Origin: Pseudomonas sp. SDI
GTDB taxonomy: Bacteria > Pseudomonadota > Gammaproteobacteria > Pseudomonadales > Pseudomonadaceae
Length of the DNA stretch: 64,000 nt
NCBI RefSeq assembly: GCF_003105155.1
Contig: NZ_QETK01000005.1
Location: 62,001-126,000 of the forward strand
Direction: 5' to 3'
Positions 10,997-20,006 of this stretch are shown here, piece by piece (the stretch's first letter is position 1; each line of letters opens with the position of its first letter). The notes beneath the pieces were generated by a model, which worked only from the letters and a program-made list of their open reading frames with translations, was not told the origin of the DNA and searched no databases. Made by a program: the position numbers and the translations under genes.

Positions 10997-12036
10997 TGAA
11001 AGCGGCGCATCCCGAAGCAGCAGCAGCGACTCGCGAGAATCCCGGAGAGACCTTGCGTCAGGCCCGCGAGAGCAGGGACTGGTCGCAGGCCGAAGTGGCC
11101 CGCAAGCTCAACCTCACCGTGAGTTCCCTGAACAACCTTGAAGCCGGTGCCTTCGACAAGCTGCCGGGGCATACCTTCGCCCGTGGTTATATCCGCGCTT
11201 ACGCCAAATTGCTCGACATGGACCAGGCGACCCTGGTGCAGGCCTTCGACCAGTGCACTGGCACTCACGCCCAAGGCAGCGACGTGCATGCCCTGGGGCG
11301 GATCGAAGAGCCGGTGCGCCTGTCGCACAACATCATGCGTATCGTCAGCCTGGTGCTGTTGGTACTGGTGGTCGGCGGTGGCTTCCTCTGGTGGCAGGAC
11401 CAGAGCAAGCTGAGCGGCAAGGACCTGGCCAGTATCGCCATGGAACACGTCGAAGTCGAAAGCGCCGACGGCACCACCCAGATTCATCCGCTGGACGAGC
11501 CGGAGGACCAGGCCGTTGCCGAAGGTCAGCAGCCGCAAAGCACCGAGCTGAGCCTTGACCAGGGCCAGGCCGCAGCGCCGAACGAAGCCGCACCGGTCGC
11601 TGAAACCGCGCCGGCCGTCGTGCCTGCGCCGGCGGCACCTGCCGTTAGCGCGCCGGCTGCCCCGGTCGCCCCTGCGCTAGCGCCTGTGCATACTGCGCCG
11701 GCTCCGGTTGTCAGTGCACCGGTCGTGGCCGCCGCAGTTCCGGCCGTCGCCCCGAGCGCCCCAGCCGCCAGCGCCCCGGCTGCTGCGCCAGCGGGCAGCG
11801 GCCAACTGCATATGCAATTCAACGCCGATTGCTGGACTTCGGTCACCGATGGCAACGGCAAGCTGCTGTTCAGCGCCATCAAGCGCAAGGGCGACAGCCT
11901 GGACCTGACCGGCAAGCCGCCGTTCTCGGTACGCCTGGGCTATGCCCGCGGCGTGCAGGTCAGCTACAACGGCCAGGCCGTCGACGTTGCGCCGTTCACC
12001 AGTGGCGAGACTGCTCGCCTGAAGTTGGGACAATAA
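10993..12036 (+). CDS. rodZ: RodZ-like HTH membrane protein
   Basis: RodZ links the MreB cytoskeleton to the cell-wall machinery and helps rod shape. Here residues 17-85 are a Cro/CI-type helix-turn-helix (GETLRQARESRDWSQAEVAR). A single membrane segment lies at 114-134 (IMRIVSLVLLVLVVGGGFLW). A long Ala/Pro/Val-rich linker at about 195-270 follows, and then a C-terminal domain of the DUF4115 type. The linker's repeated APA and PVA units are low complexity and length-variable by nature. It overlaps pilF by 4 bp and precedes ispG by 3 bp, so it is co-transcribed. The domain order is diagnostic. A role in cell shape is inferred from the family. Confidence 0.85.
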   Translation: MMKAAHPEAAAATRENPGETLRQARESRDWSQAEVARKLNLTVSSLNNLEAGAFDKLPGHTFARGYIRAYAKLLDMDQATLVQAFDQCTGTHAQGSDVHALGRIEEPVRLSHNIMRIVSLVLLVLVVGGGFLWWQDQSKLSGKDLASIAMEHVEVESADGTTQIHPLDEPEDQAVAEGQQPQSTELSLDQGQAAAPNEAAPVAETAPAVVPAPAAPAVSAPAAPVAPALAPVHTAPAPVVSAPVVAAAVPAVAPSAPAASAPAAAPAGSGQLHMQFNADCWTSVTDGNGKLLFSAIKRKGDSLDLTGKPPFSVRLGYARGVQVSYNGQAVDVAPFTSGETARLKLGQ

Positions 12037-12039
12037 GTC

Positions 12040-13149
12040 ATGCACGGCGAATCTCCGATCAAACGTCGCGAATCCCGGAAAATCTGGGTCGGTAATGTGC
12101 CTGTCGGCGGCGATGCCCCTATCGCCGTCCAGAGCATGACCAACACCGACACCAACGACGTTGCCGCCACCGTTGCGCAGATCCAGCGCCTGGTCGATGC
12201 CGGTGTCGACATCGTCCGCGTTTCGGTACCGGACATGGACGCGGCCGAAGCGTTCGGCCGGATCAAGAAACTGGTCAGCGTACCGCTGGTCGCCGACATC
12301 CACTTCGACTACCGCATTGCCTTGCGCGTCGCCGAGTTGGGCGTCGACTGCCTGCGCATCAACCCGGGCAACATCGGTCGCGAAGACCGCGTGCGTGCTG
12401 TGGTCGATGCCGCCCGCGACCGCGGTATTCCGATCCGTATCGGCGTCAACGCCGGTTCCCTGGAAAAAGACCTGCAAAAGAAATACGGCGAACCGACCCC
12501 GGCAGCGCTGGTCGAGTCGGCACTGCGCCACGTCGAGCACCTCGACCGTCTGGATTTCCAGGACTTCAAGGTCAGTGTCAAGGCGTCCGATGTGTTCATG
12601 GCGGTCGAAGCCTACCGTCTGCTGGCCAAACAGATCGTCCAGCCGCTGCACCTGGGCATTACCGAAGCCGGTGGCCTGCGTTCGGGTACGGTGAAATCCG
12701 CGGTCGGCCTCGGTATGCTGCTTGCCGACGGGATTGGCGATACTATCCGCATCTCGTTGGCGGCCGACCCGGTCGAAGAAGTGAAAGTCGGCTACGACAT
12801 CCTCAAGTCGCTGCACCTGCGTTCGCGTGGCATCAACTTCATCGCCTGCCCGAGCTGCTCGCGGCAGAACTTCGATGTGGTCAAGACCATGAACGAGCTG
12901 GAAGGGCGCCTGGAAGACCTGCTGGTACCGCTCGATGTGGCGGTGATCGGTTGTGTGGTCAACGGCCCGGGCGAAGCCAAGGAAGCCCACGTTGGGCTGA
13001 CCGGCGGCACGCCGAACCTGATCTACATCGACGGCAAGCCAGCGCAGAAGCTGACCAATGACAACCTGGTGGATGAACTGGAAAAGCTCATCCGGCAGAA
13101 AGCGGCCGAAAAAGCCGAGGCCGACGCGGCAGTGATTGCCCGCGGTTGA
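12040..13149 (+). CDS. ispG: (E)-4-hydroxy-3-methylbut-2-enyl-diphosphate synthase IspG
   Basis: IspG (GcpE) performs the penultimate step of the MEP isoprenoid pathway, reducing the cyclic diphosphate MEcPP to HMBPP with a [4Fe-4S] cluster. The N-terminal TIM-barrel region includes [20 protein letters not shown]. The cluster ligands are in [10 protein letters not shown] and [11 protein letters not shown]. The length, 369 residues, is that of the two-domain bacterial form. It needs the ISC products encoded 4 kb upstream. It is followed by hisS after 26 bp. Confidence 0.97.
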   Translation: MHGESPIKRRESRKIWVGNVPVGGDAPIAVQSMTNTDTNDVAATVAQIQRLVDAGVDIVRVSVPDMDAAEAFGRIKKLVSVPLVADIHFDYRIALRVAELGVDCLRINPGNIGREDRVRAVVDAARDRGIPIRIGVNAGSLEKDLQKKYGEPTPAALVESALRHVEHLDRLDFQDFKVSVKASDVFMAVEAYRLLAKQIVQPLHLGITEAGGLRSGTVKSAVGLGMLLADGIGDTIRISLAADPVEEVKVGYDILKSLHLRSRGINFIACPSCSRQNFDVVKTMNELEGRLEDLLVPLDVAVIGCVVNGPGEAKEAHVGLTGGTPNLIYIDGKPAQKLTNDNLVDELEKLIRQKAAEKAEADAAVIARG

Positions 13150-13175
13150 CCGACTCAGATTCGTAAGGATTTTCC

Positions 13176-14465
13176 GTGAGCAAATCGCTGCAAGCCATCC
13201 GTGGCATGAACGACATCCTGCCGGAGCAGACGCCGCTGTGGCGCTACTTCGAAAGCACCGTAGCTGGCCTGCTGGACACCTACGGCTATCGCCAGATCCG
13301 CACGCCGATCGTCGAGTTCACCGAGCTATTCAAGCGTTCGATCGGTGAAGTGACCGATATCGTCGAGAAGGAGATGTACACCTTCGAAGACCGCAACGGC
13401 GACTCGCTGACCCTGCGCCCTGAAGGCACCGCCGCCTGCGTGCGCGCCGTGCTTGAGCACGGCATCACCGGCAGTGGCCAGGTGCAGAAGCTCTGGTACA
13501 TCGGCCAGATGTTCCGCCACGAGCGCCCGCAGAAGGGTCGCTATCGCCAGTTCAATCAGATCGGCGTCGAAGTGTTCAACCTCGACGGCCCGGATATCGA
13601 CGCCGAGCTGATCGTACTGACCTGGCGCCTGTGGGGCCTGCTGGGCATCCGCGACGCGGTCACGCTCGAACTGAACAGCCTGGGCACCAGCGAAGCGCGG
13701 GCCCGCTACCGTGACGCGCTGGTCGAGTTTCTCTCGGCACGCCTGGAGCAACTGGACGAAGACAGCCAGCGGCGCCTGAAGAGCAACCCGCTGCGCATCC
13801 TCGACAGCAAGGACGCCAATACCCAGAAGGTTCTGGTGGGCGCGCCGAAGCTGGAAGACTACCTCGACGAAGAGTCGCGGCTGCACTTCGACGGCCTGAA
13901 GGCGCGTCTGGAGGCTGCCGGCATCCCGTTCGTGATCAACACCAAACTGGTGCGCGGCCTGGATTACTACAGCAAGACGGTGTTCGAGTGGGTGACCGAC
14001 AAGCTCGGTTCCCAGGGCACTGTCTGTGCCGGTGGCCGTTACGACGGCCTGGTCGAACAGATGGGCGGCAAGCCGACCACCGGCGTAGGTTTCGCCATGG
14101 GCATCGAGCGGCTGATCCTGCTGCTGGAAACCCTGGAGCAGGTGCCGGAGTCGATCCACCGTCAGGTCGACGTCTACCTGTGTGCCTTCGGCGAGCAGGC
14201 CGAACTGGCTGGGCTGGCCCTGAGCGAGCAACTGCGCGACCGTCTGCCGAACCTGCGCCTGCAGGTGAACGCCGGGGGTGGCAGTTTCAAGAGCCAGTTC
14301 AAGAAGGCCGACAAGAGTGCTGCGCTGTTCGCCTTGATCCTGGGGGACGACGAGCTGGCGCAACAAGTGGTAGGTTTCAAACCCCTGCGTGGCCAGGGAG
14401 AACAACAAAACATTGCCTGGGATGCTCTGGCCGAGCACCTGGAAGCTTCGTTCGCGCAGGCGTGA
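13176..14465 (+). CDS. hisS: Histidyl-tRNA synthetase
   Basis: HisS charges tRNA-His. It is a class II synthetase: motif 2 lies around [20 protein letters not shown], the histidine-specific signatures are [15 protein letters not shown] and [14 protein letters not shown], and motif 3 is [11 protein letters not shown]. The C-terminal anticodon-binding domain follows. GTG start with AAGGA at good spacing. The 429-residue length is normal. Confidence 0.97.
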   Translation: MSKSLQAIRGMNDILPEQTPLWRYFESTVAGLLDTYGYRQIRTPIVEFTELFKRSIGEVTDIVEKEMYTFEDRNGDSLTLRPEGTAACVRAVLEHGITGSGQVQKLWYIGQMFRHERPQKGRYRQFNQIGVEVFNLDGPDIDAELIVLTWRLWGLLGIRDAVTLELNSLGTSEARARYRDALVEFLSARLEQLDEDSQRRLKSNPLRILDSKDANTQKVLVGAPKLEDYLDEESRLHFDGLKARLEAAGIPFVINTKLVRGLDYYSKTVFEWVTDKLGSQGTVCAGGRYDGLVEQMGGKPTTGVGFAMGIERLILLLETLEQVPESIHRQVDVYLCAFGEQAELAGLALSEQLRDRLPNLRLQVNAGGGSFKSQFKKADKSAALFALILGDDELAQQVVGFKPLRGQGEQQNIAWDALAEHLEASFAQA

Positions 14466-14504
14466 AGCGGGTCAACAGCCGATTTGGTGAAAAGGAGTAT
14501 TGGG

Positions 14505-15146
14505 GTGTCGAGTACCGATGATGAACAGCTGGCCGCAGTGAAGGACTGGTGGGACCGCAATGGCAAGCCGTTGCTGACCGGTGCCTTGCTGGCCGCAGTG
14601 GTAGTGCTGGGCTGGAACATGTGGCACAAATACCAGGGCAACCAGTCGCAAGGCGCCTCGAACCTCTATCAGGCCTTGCTGGAAACCACCCTCACGCCAA
14701 CCGGCACGCCTGACCTGGCCAAGGTGGCCGAGCTGTCGGGCAAGCTCAAGAGCGAGTTCGGCGGTACTGCCTACGCGCAGTACGGCAGTCTGTTCGTGGC
14801 CAAGGTCGCGGTCGATGGCGGCAAGCTGGATGACGCCGCCGCCGAGCTGAAAAGCGTGCTCGACAAGCCGGCCGACGCCACCCTGGGCGAAATCGCCCGG
14901 CAGCGTCTGGCCCGTGTCCTGGCCGCCCAGAACAAAACTGACGAAGCGCTGAAGCTGCTCGAAGGCGACGCCGACAAGGCGTTCCTGGCCAGCCGCGAAG
15001 AGCTCAAAGGCGACCTGCTGGTACAGCTGGGCCGTGCCGATGACGCCCATGCCGCTTATGAAAAAGCCAAGGCCGCGCTGTCTGACGACGCTGCGATCGG
15101 TGGTTTGCAACTCAAGCTCGACGACCTTGCCAAAGGGGATGCGTGA
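14505..15146 (+). CDS. yfgM: YfgM-family tetratricopeptide membrane protein
   Basis: YfgM-type proteins are anchored in the inner membrane by one N-terminal helix, with periplasmic TPR repeats. In E. coli YfgM associates with the SecYEG translocon and periplasmic chaperones. Here the helix is at residues 23-41 (LLTGALLAAVVVLGWNMWHK), followed by alanine-rich TPR-like helices. I chose the GTG at 14505 (MSSTDDEQLAAVKDWW) because AAGGAG lies 7 bp before it; a TTG 21 bp upstream is possible but unsupported. It sits between hisS and bamB, the same context as in E. coli. Confidence 0.87.
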   Translation: MSSTDDEQLAAVKDWWDRNGKPLLTGALLAAVVVLGWNMWHKYQGNQSQGASNLYQALLETTLTPTGTPDLAKVAELSGKLKSEFGGTAYAQYGSLFVAKVAVDGGKLDDAAAELKSVLDKPADATLGEIARQRLARVLAAQNKTDEALKLLEGDADKAFLASREELKGDLLVQLGRADDAHAAYEKAKAALSDDAAIGGLQLKLDDLAKGDA

Positions 15147-16290
15147 CGTGATCGGTTGGAAACATGCAGCAGTGCTGGCCGTGGCCCTTCTGGCCGTTGG
15201 TTGCAGCAGCAACAGCAAAAAGGAATTGCCTCCGGCCGAGCTGACCAAGTTCACCGAGGAAGTGGTGCTGAAGAAGCAGTGGAGTCGTTCGATCGGTGAC
15301 GGTCAGGGCGAAACCTTCAACATGCTGGTTCCGGCCATCGAGAATGACCGTATCTACGCCGCCGATGTGACCGGCGTGGTCATGGCCCTGGATCGCCTGA
15401 ACGGCGACGTGGCCTGGAAGAAGGACCTCGAACTGCCGGTTTCCGGCGCCGTTGGCGTGGGTTACGGCATGGTCATGCTCGGCACCCTGAAGGGCGAAGT
15501 GATTGCCCTGGATGCCAGCACCGGTGAAGAGAAGTGGCGCTCGCGCGTCACCAGCGAAGTCCTGGCACCGCCAGCCACCAACGGTGACGTAGTGGTTGTG
15601 CAAACCCAGGACGACCGCGTGATCGGCCTGGACGCCAGCACCGGCGACCGCCGCTGGATCTACGAAAGCACCCCTGCGGTACTGACCCTGCGCGGTACCG
15701 GGGCGCCGATCGTGACCAACCGTCTGGCCATCGCCGGGCTGTCGACCGGCAAGGTCATCGCCCTTGACACCCAGAACGGCGTGCCGGTCTGGGAGCAGCG
15801 CGTAGCGATTCCACAAGGTCGTTCCGAGCTGGATCGCGTAGTCGATATCGACGGTGGCCTGCTGCTGTCCGGCGGTACCCTCTACGTTGCCAGTTACCAG
15901 GGGCGGGTGGCCGGCCTGGACATGGAAAGCGGCCGTGTGCTGTGGCAGCGCGATGCCTCCAGCTACACCGGTGTGGCCCAAGGCTTCGGTAACGTCTACG
16001 TGAGCCTGGCTTCGGGCACCGTCGAAGGTATCGACGAGCGCTCGTCTTCGGCGCTGTGGAGCAATGATGCCCTGGCCCGTCGTCAGCTGTCGGCGCCGGA
16101 AGTCTATTCCAGCTACGTGGCGGTCGGTGACCTGGAAGGTTACCTGCACCTGCTGAGCCAGGTAGATGGTCGTTTCGTTGGCCGTGAGCGGATCGACAGC
16201 GACGGCCTGCGCGCCCGTCCGCTGGTAGTAGGGGACATGATTTATGTGTTTGGCAACAGCGGCAAACTCGAGGCGCTGACCATTCGCTGA
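15139..16290 (+). CDS. bamB: Outer-membrane assembly lipoprotein BamB
   Basis: BamB is the beta-propeller lipoprotein of the BAM complex, which inserts beta-barrel proteins in the outer membrane. The N-terminus is a lipoprotein signal peptide with lipobox LLAVGC, then PQQ-like propeller blades (for example VMALDRLNGDVAWKKDLELP, GEVIALDASTGEEKWRSRV). The start overlaps the preceding stop by 8 bp. The ATG at 15139 is preferred; a GTG at 15148 would only drop three residues before the signal peptide. Length is about 383 residues, normal for pseudomonads. Confidence 0.93.
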   Translation: MRDVIGWKHAAVLAVALLAVGCSSNSKKELPPAELTKFTEEVVLKKQWSRSIGDGQGETFNMLVPAIENDRIYAADVTGVVMALDRLNGDVAWKKDLELPVSGAVGVGYGMVMLGTLKGEVIALDASTGEEKWRSRVTSEVLAPPATNGDVVVVQTQDDRVIGLDASTGDRRWIYESTPAVLTLRGTGAPIVTNRLAIAGLSTGKVIALDTQNGVPVWEQRVAIPQGRSELDRVVDIDGGLLLSGGTLYVASYQGRVAGLDMESGRVLWQRDASSYTGVAQGFGNVYVSLASGTVEGIDERSSSALWSNDALARRQLSAPEVYSSYVAVGDLEGYLHLLSQVDGRFVGRERIDSDGLRARPLVVGDMIYVFGNSGKLEALTIR

Positions 16291-16351
16291 GTCTATGCTT
16301 GAGGCCTGCGGGCCTCGGGCTGCGGCGCCTTCGGGGCGCTGCCCGAACTCC

Positions 16352-16386
16352 GGCCGCTGCCCTGCAGCGGCCTTTGTATTTTTTGA
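16352..16386 (+). terminator. Intrinsic terminator after bamB
   Basis: A 9-bp stem GGCCGCTGC / GCAGCGGCC with loop CCT, followed by TTTGTATTTTTT. A second GC-rich hairpin (about 16316-16345, centred on GCGCC-TTCGG-GGCGC) lies just before it. Together they probably end the hisS-bamB transcript. der then starts 20 bp later, so some read-through or a promoter in this gap must serve it. Confidence 0.8.
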
Positions 16387-16407
16387 ATTTATGAAGTGGA
16401 GAGCCGC

Positions 16408-17871
16408 ATGGTTCCCGTAATCGCCCTGGTGGGCCGACCGAACGTCGGTAAATCCACCATGTTCAACCGCCTGACCAGGACCCGCGATGCCATCGTCGGT
16501 GACCTTTCCGGCCTGACTCGTGATCGTCAATATGGTGAGGCGCGCTGGCAAGGGCGTTCCTACATCCTGGTCGACACCGGTGGTATTTCCGGTGACGAGC
16601 ATGGCATGGACGAAAAAATGGCCGAGCAGTCGCTGCTGGCCATCGAAGAAGCCGATGTAGTGCTGTTCCTGGTGGACGCCCGGGCTGGCCTGACCGCTGC
16701 CGACCAGATGATTTCCGAGCACCTGCGCAAGCGCAACAAGCGCTCGTTCCTGGTGGCGAACAAGATCGACAACATCGATCCGAACACCGCCGTGGCCGAG
16801 TTCTCGCCGCTGGGCATGGGCAACGCCCTGCCGGTGGCCGGCTCCCAAGGCCGTGGTATCAACAACCTGCTGGAAGTGGTGCTGAGCGATTTCCCTCGTG
16901 ACAAGGACGAGGAAGAGATCGACACCAACGTTGCCGAAGGCGAGGAAGCGGTACGTATCCCGGGGCCGAGCGAGAAGGATGGCATCAAGATCGCCATTAT
17001 TGGCCGGCCGAACGTCGGCAAGTCGACCCTGGTCAACCGCATGCTCGGTGAAGACCGGGTAATCGTCTACGACCAGCCCGGCACCACCCGCGACAGTATC
17101 TACATTCCCTTCGAGCGTAACGAAGAGAAGTACACGCTGATCGACACCGCCGGTGTGCGCAAGCGCGGCAAGATCCACGAGGAAGTCGAGAAGTTCTCGG
17201 TGGTCAAGACGCTGCAGGCGATCAAGGACGCCAACGTGGTGATCTTCGTCATGGATGCCCGCGAAGGCGTGGTGGACCATGACCTGAACCTGCTGGGCTT
17301 TGCCCTGGAAGCCGGCCGCGCCATCGTCATCGCCCTGAACAAGTGGGATGGCATGCAGCCGAGCAAGCGCGACTATGTGAAGACCGAGCTGGAGCGCCGG
17401 CTGTTCTTCGTTGACTTCGCCGACATCCACTTCATTTCGGCGTTGCACGGCACTGGCGTGGGCAACTTGTACCAGTCGGTGCAGAACTCGTTCAAGTCGG
17501 CGGTAACCCGCTGGCCGACCAGCCGCCTGACGCAGATCCTCGAAGACGCGGTCAGCGAGCACCAGCCGCCGATGGTCAACGGTCGCCGGATCAAGCTGCG
17601 CTATGCCCACCTCGGTGGCGCGAACCCGCCGATCATCGTGATCCACGGCAACCAGGTCGAGAAGGTTCCGAAGTCGTACTCGCGCTATCTGGAAAACACC
17701 TACCGCCGCGTGCTGAAGCTGGTCGGTACGCCGATCCGCATCGAGTACAAGGGTAGCGACAACCCGTACGAGGGGAACAAGAACACGCTGACCGACCGCC
17801 AGGTCAACAAGAAGCGGCGTTTGATGTCGCACCACAAGAAGGCCGAGAAGAAGCGCCGCGACAAGCGCTAA
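16408..17871 (+). CDS. der: Ribosome-assembly GTPase Der (EngA)
   Basis: Der is an essential GTPase with two tandem G domains, needed for 50S subunit maturation. Both P-loops read GRPNVGKST, near residues 8-16 and 197-205. Each G domain has its DTxG switch II (DTGGISGDE and DTAGVRKRG) and an NKxD motif (ANKID, LNKWD). A KH-like C-terminal domain and a Lys/Arg-rich tail ([11 protein letters not shown]) end the protein at 487 residues. The ATG at 16408 has GGAG 7 bp upstream. Confidence 0.97.
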   Translation: MVPVIALVGRPNVGKSTMFNRLTRTRDAIVGDLSGLTRDRQYGEARWQGRSYILVDTGGISGDEHGMDEKMAEQSLLAIEEADVVLFLVDARAGLTAADQMISEHLRKRNKRSFLVANKIDNIDPNTAVAEFSPLGMGNALPVAGSQGRGINNLLEVVLSDFPRDKDEEEIDTNVAEGEEAVRIPGPSEKDGIKIAIIGRPNVGKSTLVNRMLGEDRVIVYDQPGTTRDSIYIPFERNEEKYTLIDTAGVRKRGKIHEEVEKFSVVKTLQAIKDANVVIFVMDAREGVVDHDLNLLGFALEAGRAIVIALNKWDGMQPSKRDYVKTELERRLFFVDFADIHFISALHGTGVGNLYQSVQNSFKSAVTRWPTSRLTQILEDAVSEHQPPMVNGRRIKLRYAHLGGANPPIIVIHGNQVEKVPKSYSRYLENTYRRVLKLVGTPIRIEYKGSDNPYEGNKNTLTDRQVNKKRRLMSHHKKAEKKRRDKR

Positions 17872-17890
17872 CAGCAAGAGCATCGCCGGC

Positions 17891-17930
17891 CGAGCCCGCT
17901 CCCACAGTGTTCCATGTGGGGGCGGGCTCG
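17891..17930. repeat. REP-like palindrome after der
   Basis: An imperfect palindrome with arms CGAGCCCGCTCCCACA and TGTGGGGGCGGGCTCG (16 bp, one mismatch) around the 8-base loop GTGTTCCA. Its composition (GGCGGGCTCG, CCCACA) is typical of the short repeats scattered between Pseudomonas genes. It lies in the 162-bp gap before the aminotransferase gene. Confidence 0.7.
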
Positions 17931-18033
17931 TCCCGCAGTGCGGCCTCCAGCTTTTTCCTGACCACTCAATCCGCTATGCTCGAAGGCCGAACCGCGCCGC
18001 CTCGAGCCGGATGTCAGCAGGAAAGAGGGCCCC

Positions 18034-19182
18034 ATGATCAGCAGCAAGTTGCCGAACGTCGGCACGACCATCTTTACCACCATGTCCCAGCTCGCCGTGC
18101 AAACCGGCGCGATCAACCTGTCTCAGGGTTTTCCCGACTTCAACGGCCCGCAAGCGTTGTTGGACGCGGTTGGCCGGCACGTCAGCGCCGGGCATAACCA
18201 GTATGCGCCGATGACCGGTCTGCCCGCCCTGCGCCAGCAGGTGGCGGCGAAGGTCGCTCGTAGCTATGGCGTGACCGTGGATGCCGACAGCGAAGTGACC
18301 ATTACCCCGGGTGCGACCGAGGCGATTTTCTGCGCGATCCACGCGATCATCCGCGACGGCGACGAAGTGATTGTCTTCGACCCGTGCTACGACAGCTACG
18401 AACCCGCGGTGGAACTGGCCGGTGGCCGCTGTGTGCATGTGCAACTGGGCGCCAGCGATTTTGCCATCGACTGGCAGAAGCTCAGCGATGCGCTGAGCCC
18501 GCGTACCCGGATGATCATCATCAACTCGCCGCACAACCCCAGCGGCGCACTGATCAGCCGCGCCGAACTCGACCAACTGGCCCAACTGATCGCCGAGCGC
18601 GACATCTACCTGATCAGCGACGAAGTCTATGAGCACCTGGTGTTCGACGGCGTCGCCCACGCCAGCGTGCTGGCGCATCCGGCCCTGGCCCAGCGTGCCT
18701 TTGTGGTCAGTTCGTTCGGCAAGACCTACCACGTCACCGGCTGGAAAACCGGTTATGTGATTGCCCCGCCGGCGCTGACTGCCGAGCTGCGCAAGGTGCA
18801 CCAGTACGTCAACTTCTGCGGGGTGACCCCGCTGCAATGTGCGCTGGCCGATTTCATGGCCGAGCACCCCGAGCACGTCGAGGAGTTGCCGGCGTTCTAC
18901 CAGGCCAAGCGTGACCTGTTCTGCGATTTGCTGGGCCCATCGCGGTTTCGGTTCAGCCGTTCGGCGGGCACCTATTTTCAACTGGTCGACTATTCGCAGA
19001 TTCGCCCTGACTTGAACGACGTCGACATGGCCCTGTGGTTGACCCGCGAACATGGCGTGGCGACCATTCCGGTGTCGGTGTTCTATCAGCAACCCATGGC
19101 CGAGCAGCGCCTGGTGCGCCTGTGCTTTGCCAAACGCGAGGAGACGCTGCGCGAAGCAGCGGAGAAACTATGCGCGATCTGA
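18034..19182 (+). CDS. Class I PLP aminotransferase, methionine/glutamine-transaminase type
   Basis: A fold-type I aminotransferase of the YbdL/MtnE group, which transaminates methionine with its keto acid, often using glutamine. The cofactor site is visible: LSQGFPDFNGPQ, ITPGATEAIF, INSPHNPSGA, and SSFGKTYHVTGWK carrying the PLP lysine. The protein has 382 residues. The downstream gene overlaps it by 13 bp and encodes an omega-amidase. Glutamine transaminases and omega-amidase act in sequence: the 2-oxoglutaramate formed is hydrolysed, pulling transamination forward. That pairing supports a role in methionine salvage. Exact substrate is inferred. Confidence 0.88.
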   Translation: MISSKLPNVGTTIFTTMSQLAVQTGAINLSQGFPDFNGPQALLDAVGRHVSAGHNQYAPMTGLPALRQQVAAKVARSYGVTVDADSEVTITPGATEAIFCAIHAIIRDGDEVIVFDPCYDSYEPAVELAGGRCVHVQLGASDFAIDWQKLSDALSPRTRMIIINSPHNPSGALISRAELDQLAQLIAERDIYLISDEVYEHLVFDGVAHASVLAHPALAQRAFVVSSFGKTYHVTGWKTGYVIAPPALTAELRKVHQYVNFCGVTPLQCALADFMAEHPEHVEELPAFYQAKRDLFCDLLGPSRFRFSRSAGTYFQLVDYSQIRPDLNDVDMALWLTREHGVATIPVSVFYQQPMAEQRLVRLCFAKREETLREAAEKLCAI

Positions 19183-19961
19183 GCAACCTGCCCAACCTCA
19201 AGGTCGCCCTGATCCAGACCACCCTGGCCTGGCAGGACCGGCTGGCCAACTACGAACACTTCGAGGGCCTGCTGGAGCAGGCCCGCGGTGCCGACTTGAT
19301 CGTCTTGCCGGAAATGTTCACCACCGGTTTTTCGATGGATTCCGAAAGCCTGGCCGAGCCGGAGAACGGCCCGACCTACAAATGGCTGAAGAGCCAGGCG
19401 AAGAAGCTCGATGCCGTGGTGACCGGCAGCGTCATCATCCAGGCGGCCGACGGTAGCCACCGCAATCGCCTGTTGTGGGCGCGGCCGGATGGCGAACTGC
19501 TGCATTACGACAAGCGTCACCTGTTCCGTATGGCTGGCGAGCACAAGCACTACACGCCGGGCGAGCGCCAGGTGCAGTTCGAGCTCAAGGGTTGGCGGGT
19601 GCGCCCGCTGATCTGTTACGACCTGCGCTTCCCGGTGTGGAGTCGTGACGCCCAGGACACTGACCTGCTGCTGTACACGGCGAACTGGCCGGCCGCACGC
19701 CGCCAGCACTGGAACCGGTTGCTGCCGGCGCGGGGGATCGAGAACCTGTGTTATGTGGCGGCGGTGAACCGGGTGGGTACCGACGGCAAGGGCTTTGCCT
19801 ATACCGGCGACAGCCAGGTGCTGGACTTCCAGGGCGAGAGCCTGCTCAGTGCCGGGGAAGCGGACGGGGTGTTTACCGTGGTGCTGAATGCGGCCGACCT
19901 GGCAAGCTACCGGACGCGGTTCCCGGCCAATCTGGATGCGGATACGTTCGAGCTGCATTGA
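19170..19961 (+). CDS. Nitrilase-superfamily omega-amidase (YafV-like)
   Basis: A carbon-nitrogen hydrolase that probably deaminates 2-oxoglutaramate. The catalytic triad is clear: glutamate in LIVLPEMFTTGF, lysine in HYDKRHLFRM and cysteine in RPLICYDLRFP. The 263-residue length fits YafV-type omega-amidases. The ATG at 19170 lies inside the end of the aminotransferase gene with GGAG 6 bp before it, so the pair is translationally coupled. The longer upstream frame overlaps the aminotransferase and shows no family similarity. Confidence 0.88.
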   Translation: MRDLSNLPNLKVALIQTTLAWQDRLANYEHFEGLLEQARGADLIVLPEMFTTGFSMDSESLAEPENGPTYKWLKSQAKKLDAVVTGSVIIQAADGSHRNRLLWARPDGELLHYDKRHLFRMAGEHKHYTPGERQVQFELKGWRVRPLICYDLRFPVWSRDAQDTDLLLYTANWPAARRQHWNRLLPARGIENLCYVAAVNRVGTDGKGFAYTGDSQVLDFQGESLLSAGEADGVFTVVLNAADLASYRTRFPANLDADTFELH

Positions 19962-19974
19962 TTCGTCGCTCTGT

Positions 19975-20003
19975 GTAGGCGCTGGCACGCCAGCGCCTAC
20001 AGG
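19975..20003. terminator. Perfect hairpin between convergent genes
   Basis: A 13-bp perfect stem, TGTAGGCGCTGGC and GCCAGCGCCTACA, with only AC between the arms (a larger loop must open in RNA). It lies tail-to-tail between the omega-amidase gene and the reductase gene, 4 bp from the latter's stop. There is no T-run, so it may be a repeat or RNA-stabilising hairpin rather than a strong intrinsic terminator. Confidence 0.55.
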
Positions 20004-20006
20004 CGA

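Noticed and set aside
11600..11800. Ala/Pro repeat in the RodZ-like gene as a mobile or acquired segment
   Set aside because: Low-complexity linkers are normal between the membrane helix and the C-terminal domain in this family. GC content and codons match the rest of the gene.
15112..17883. 923-codon open frame on the minus strand across bamB and der
   Set aside because: It is the antisense shadow of two certain genes. Long antisense frames are common in GC-rich DNA with strong codon bias, and its sequence is rich in His, Gln, Asp and Val repeats without any domain.
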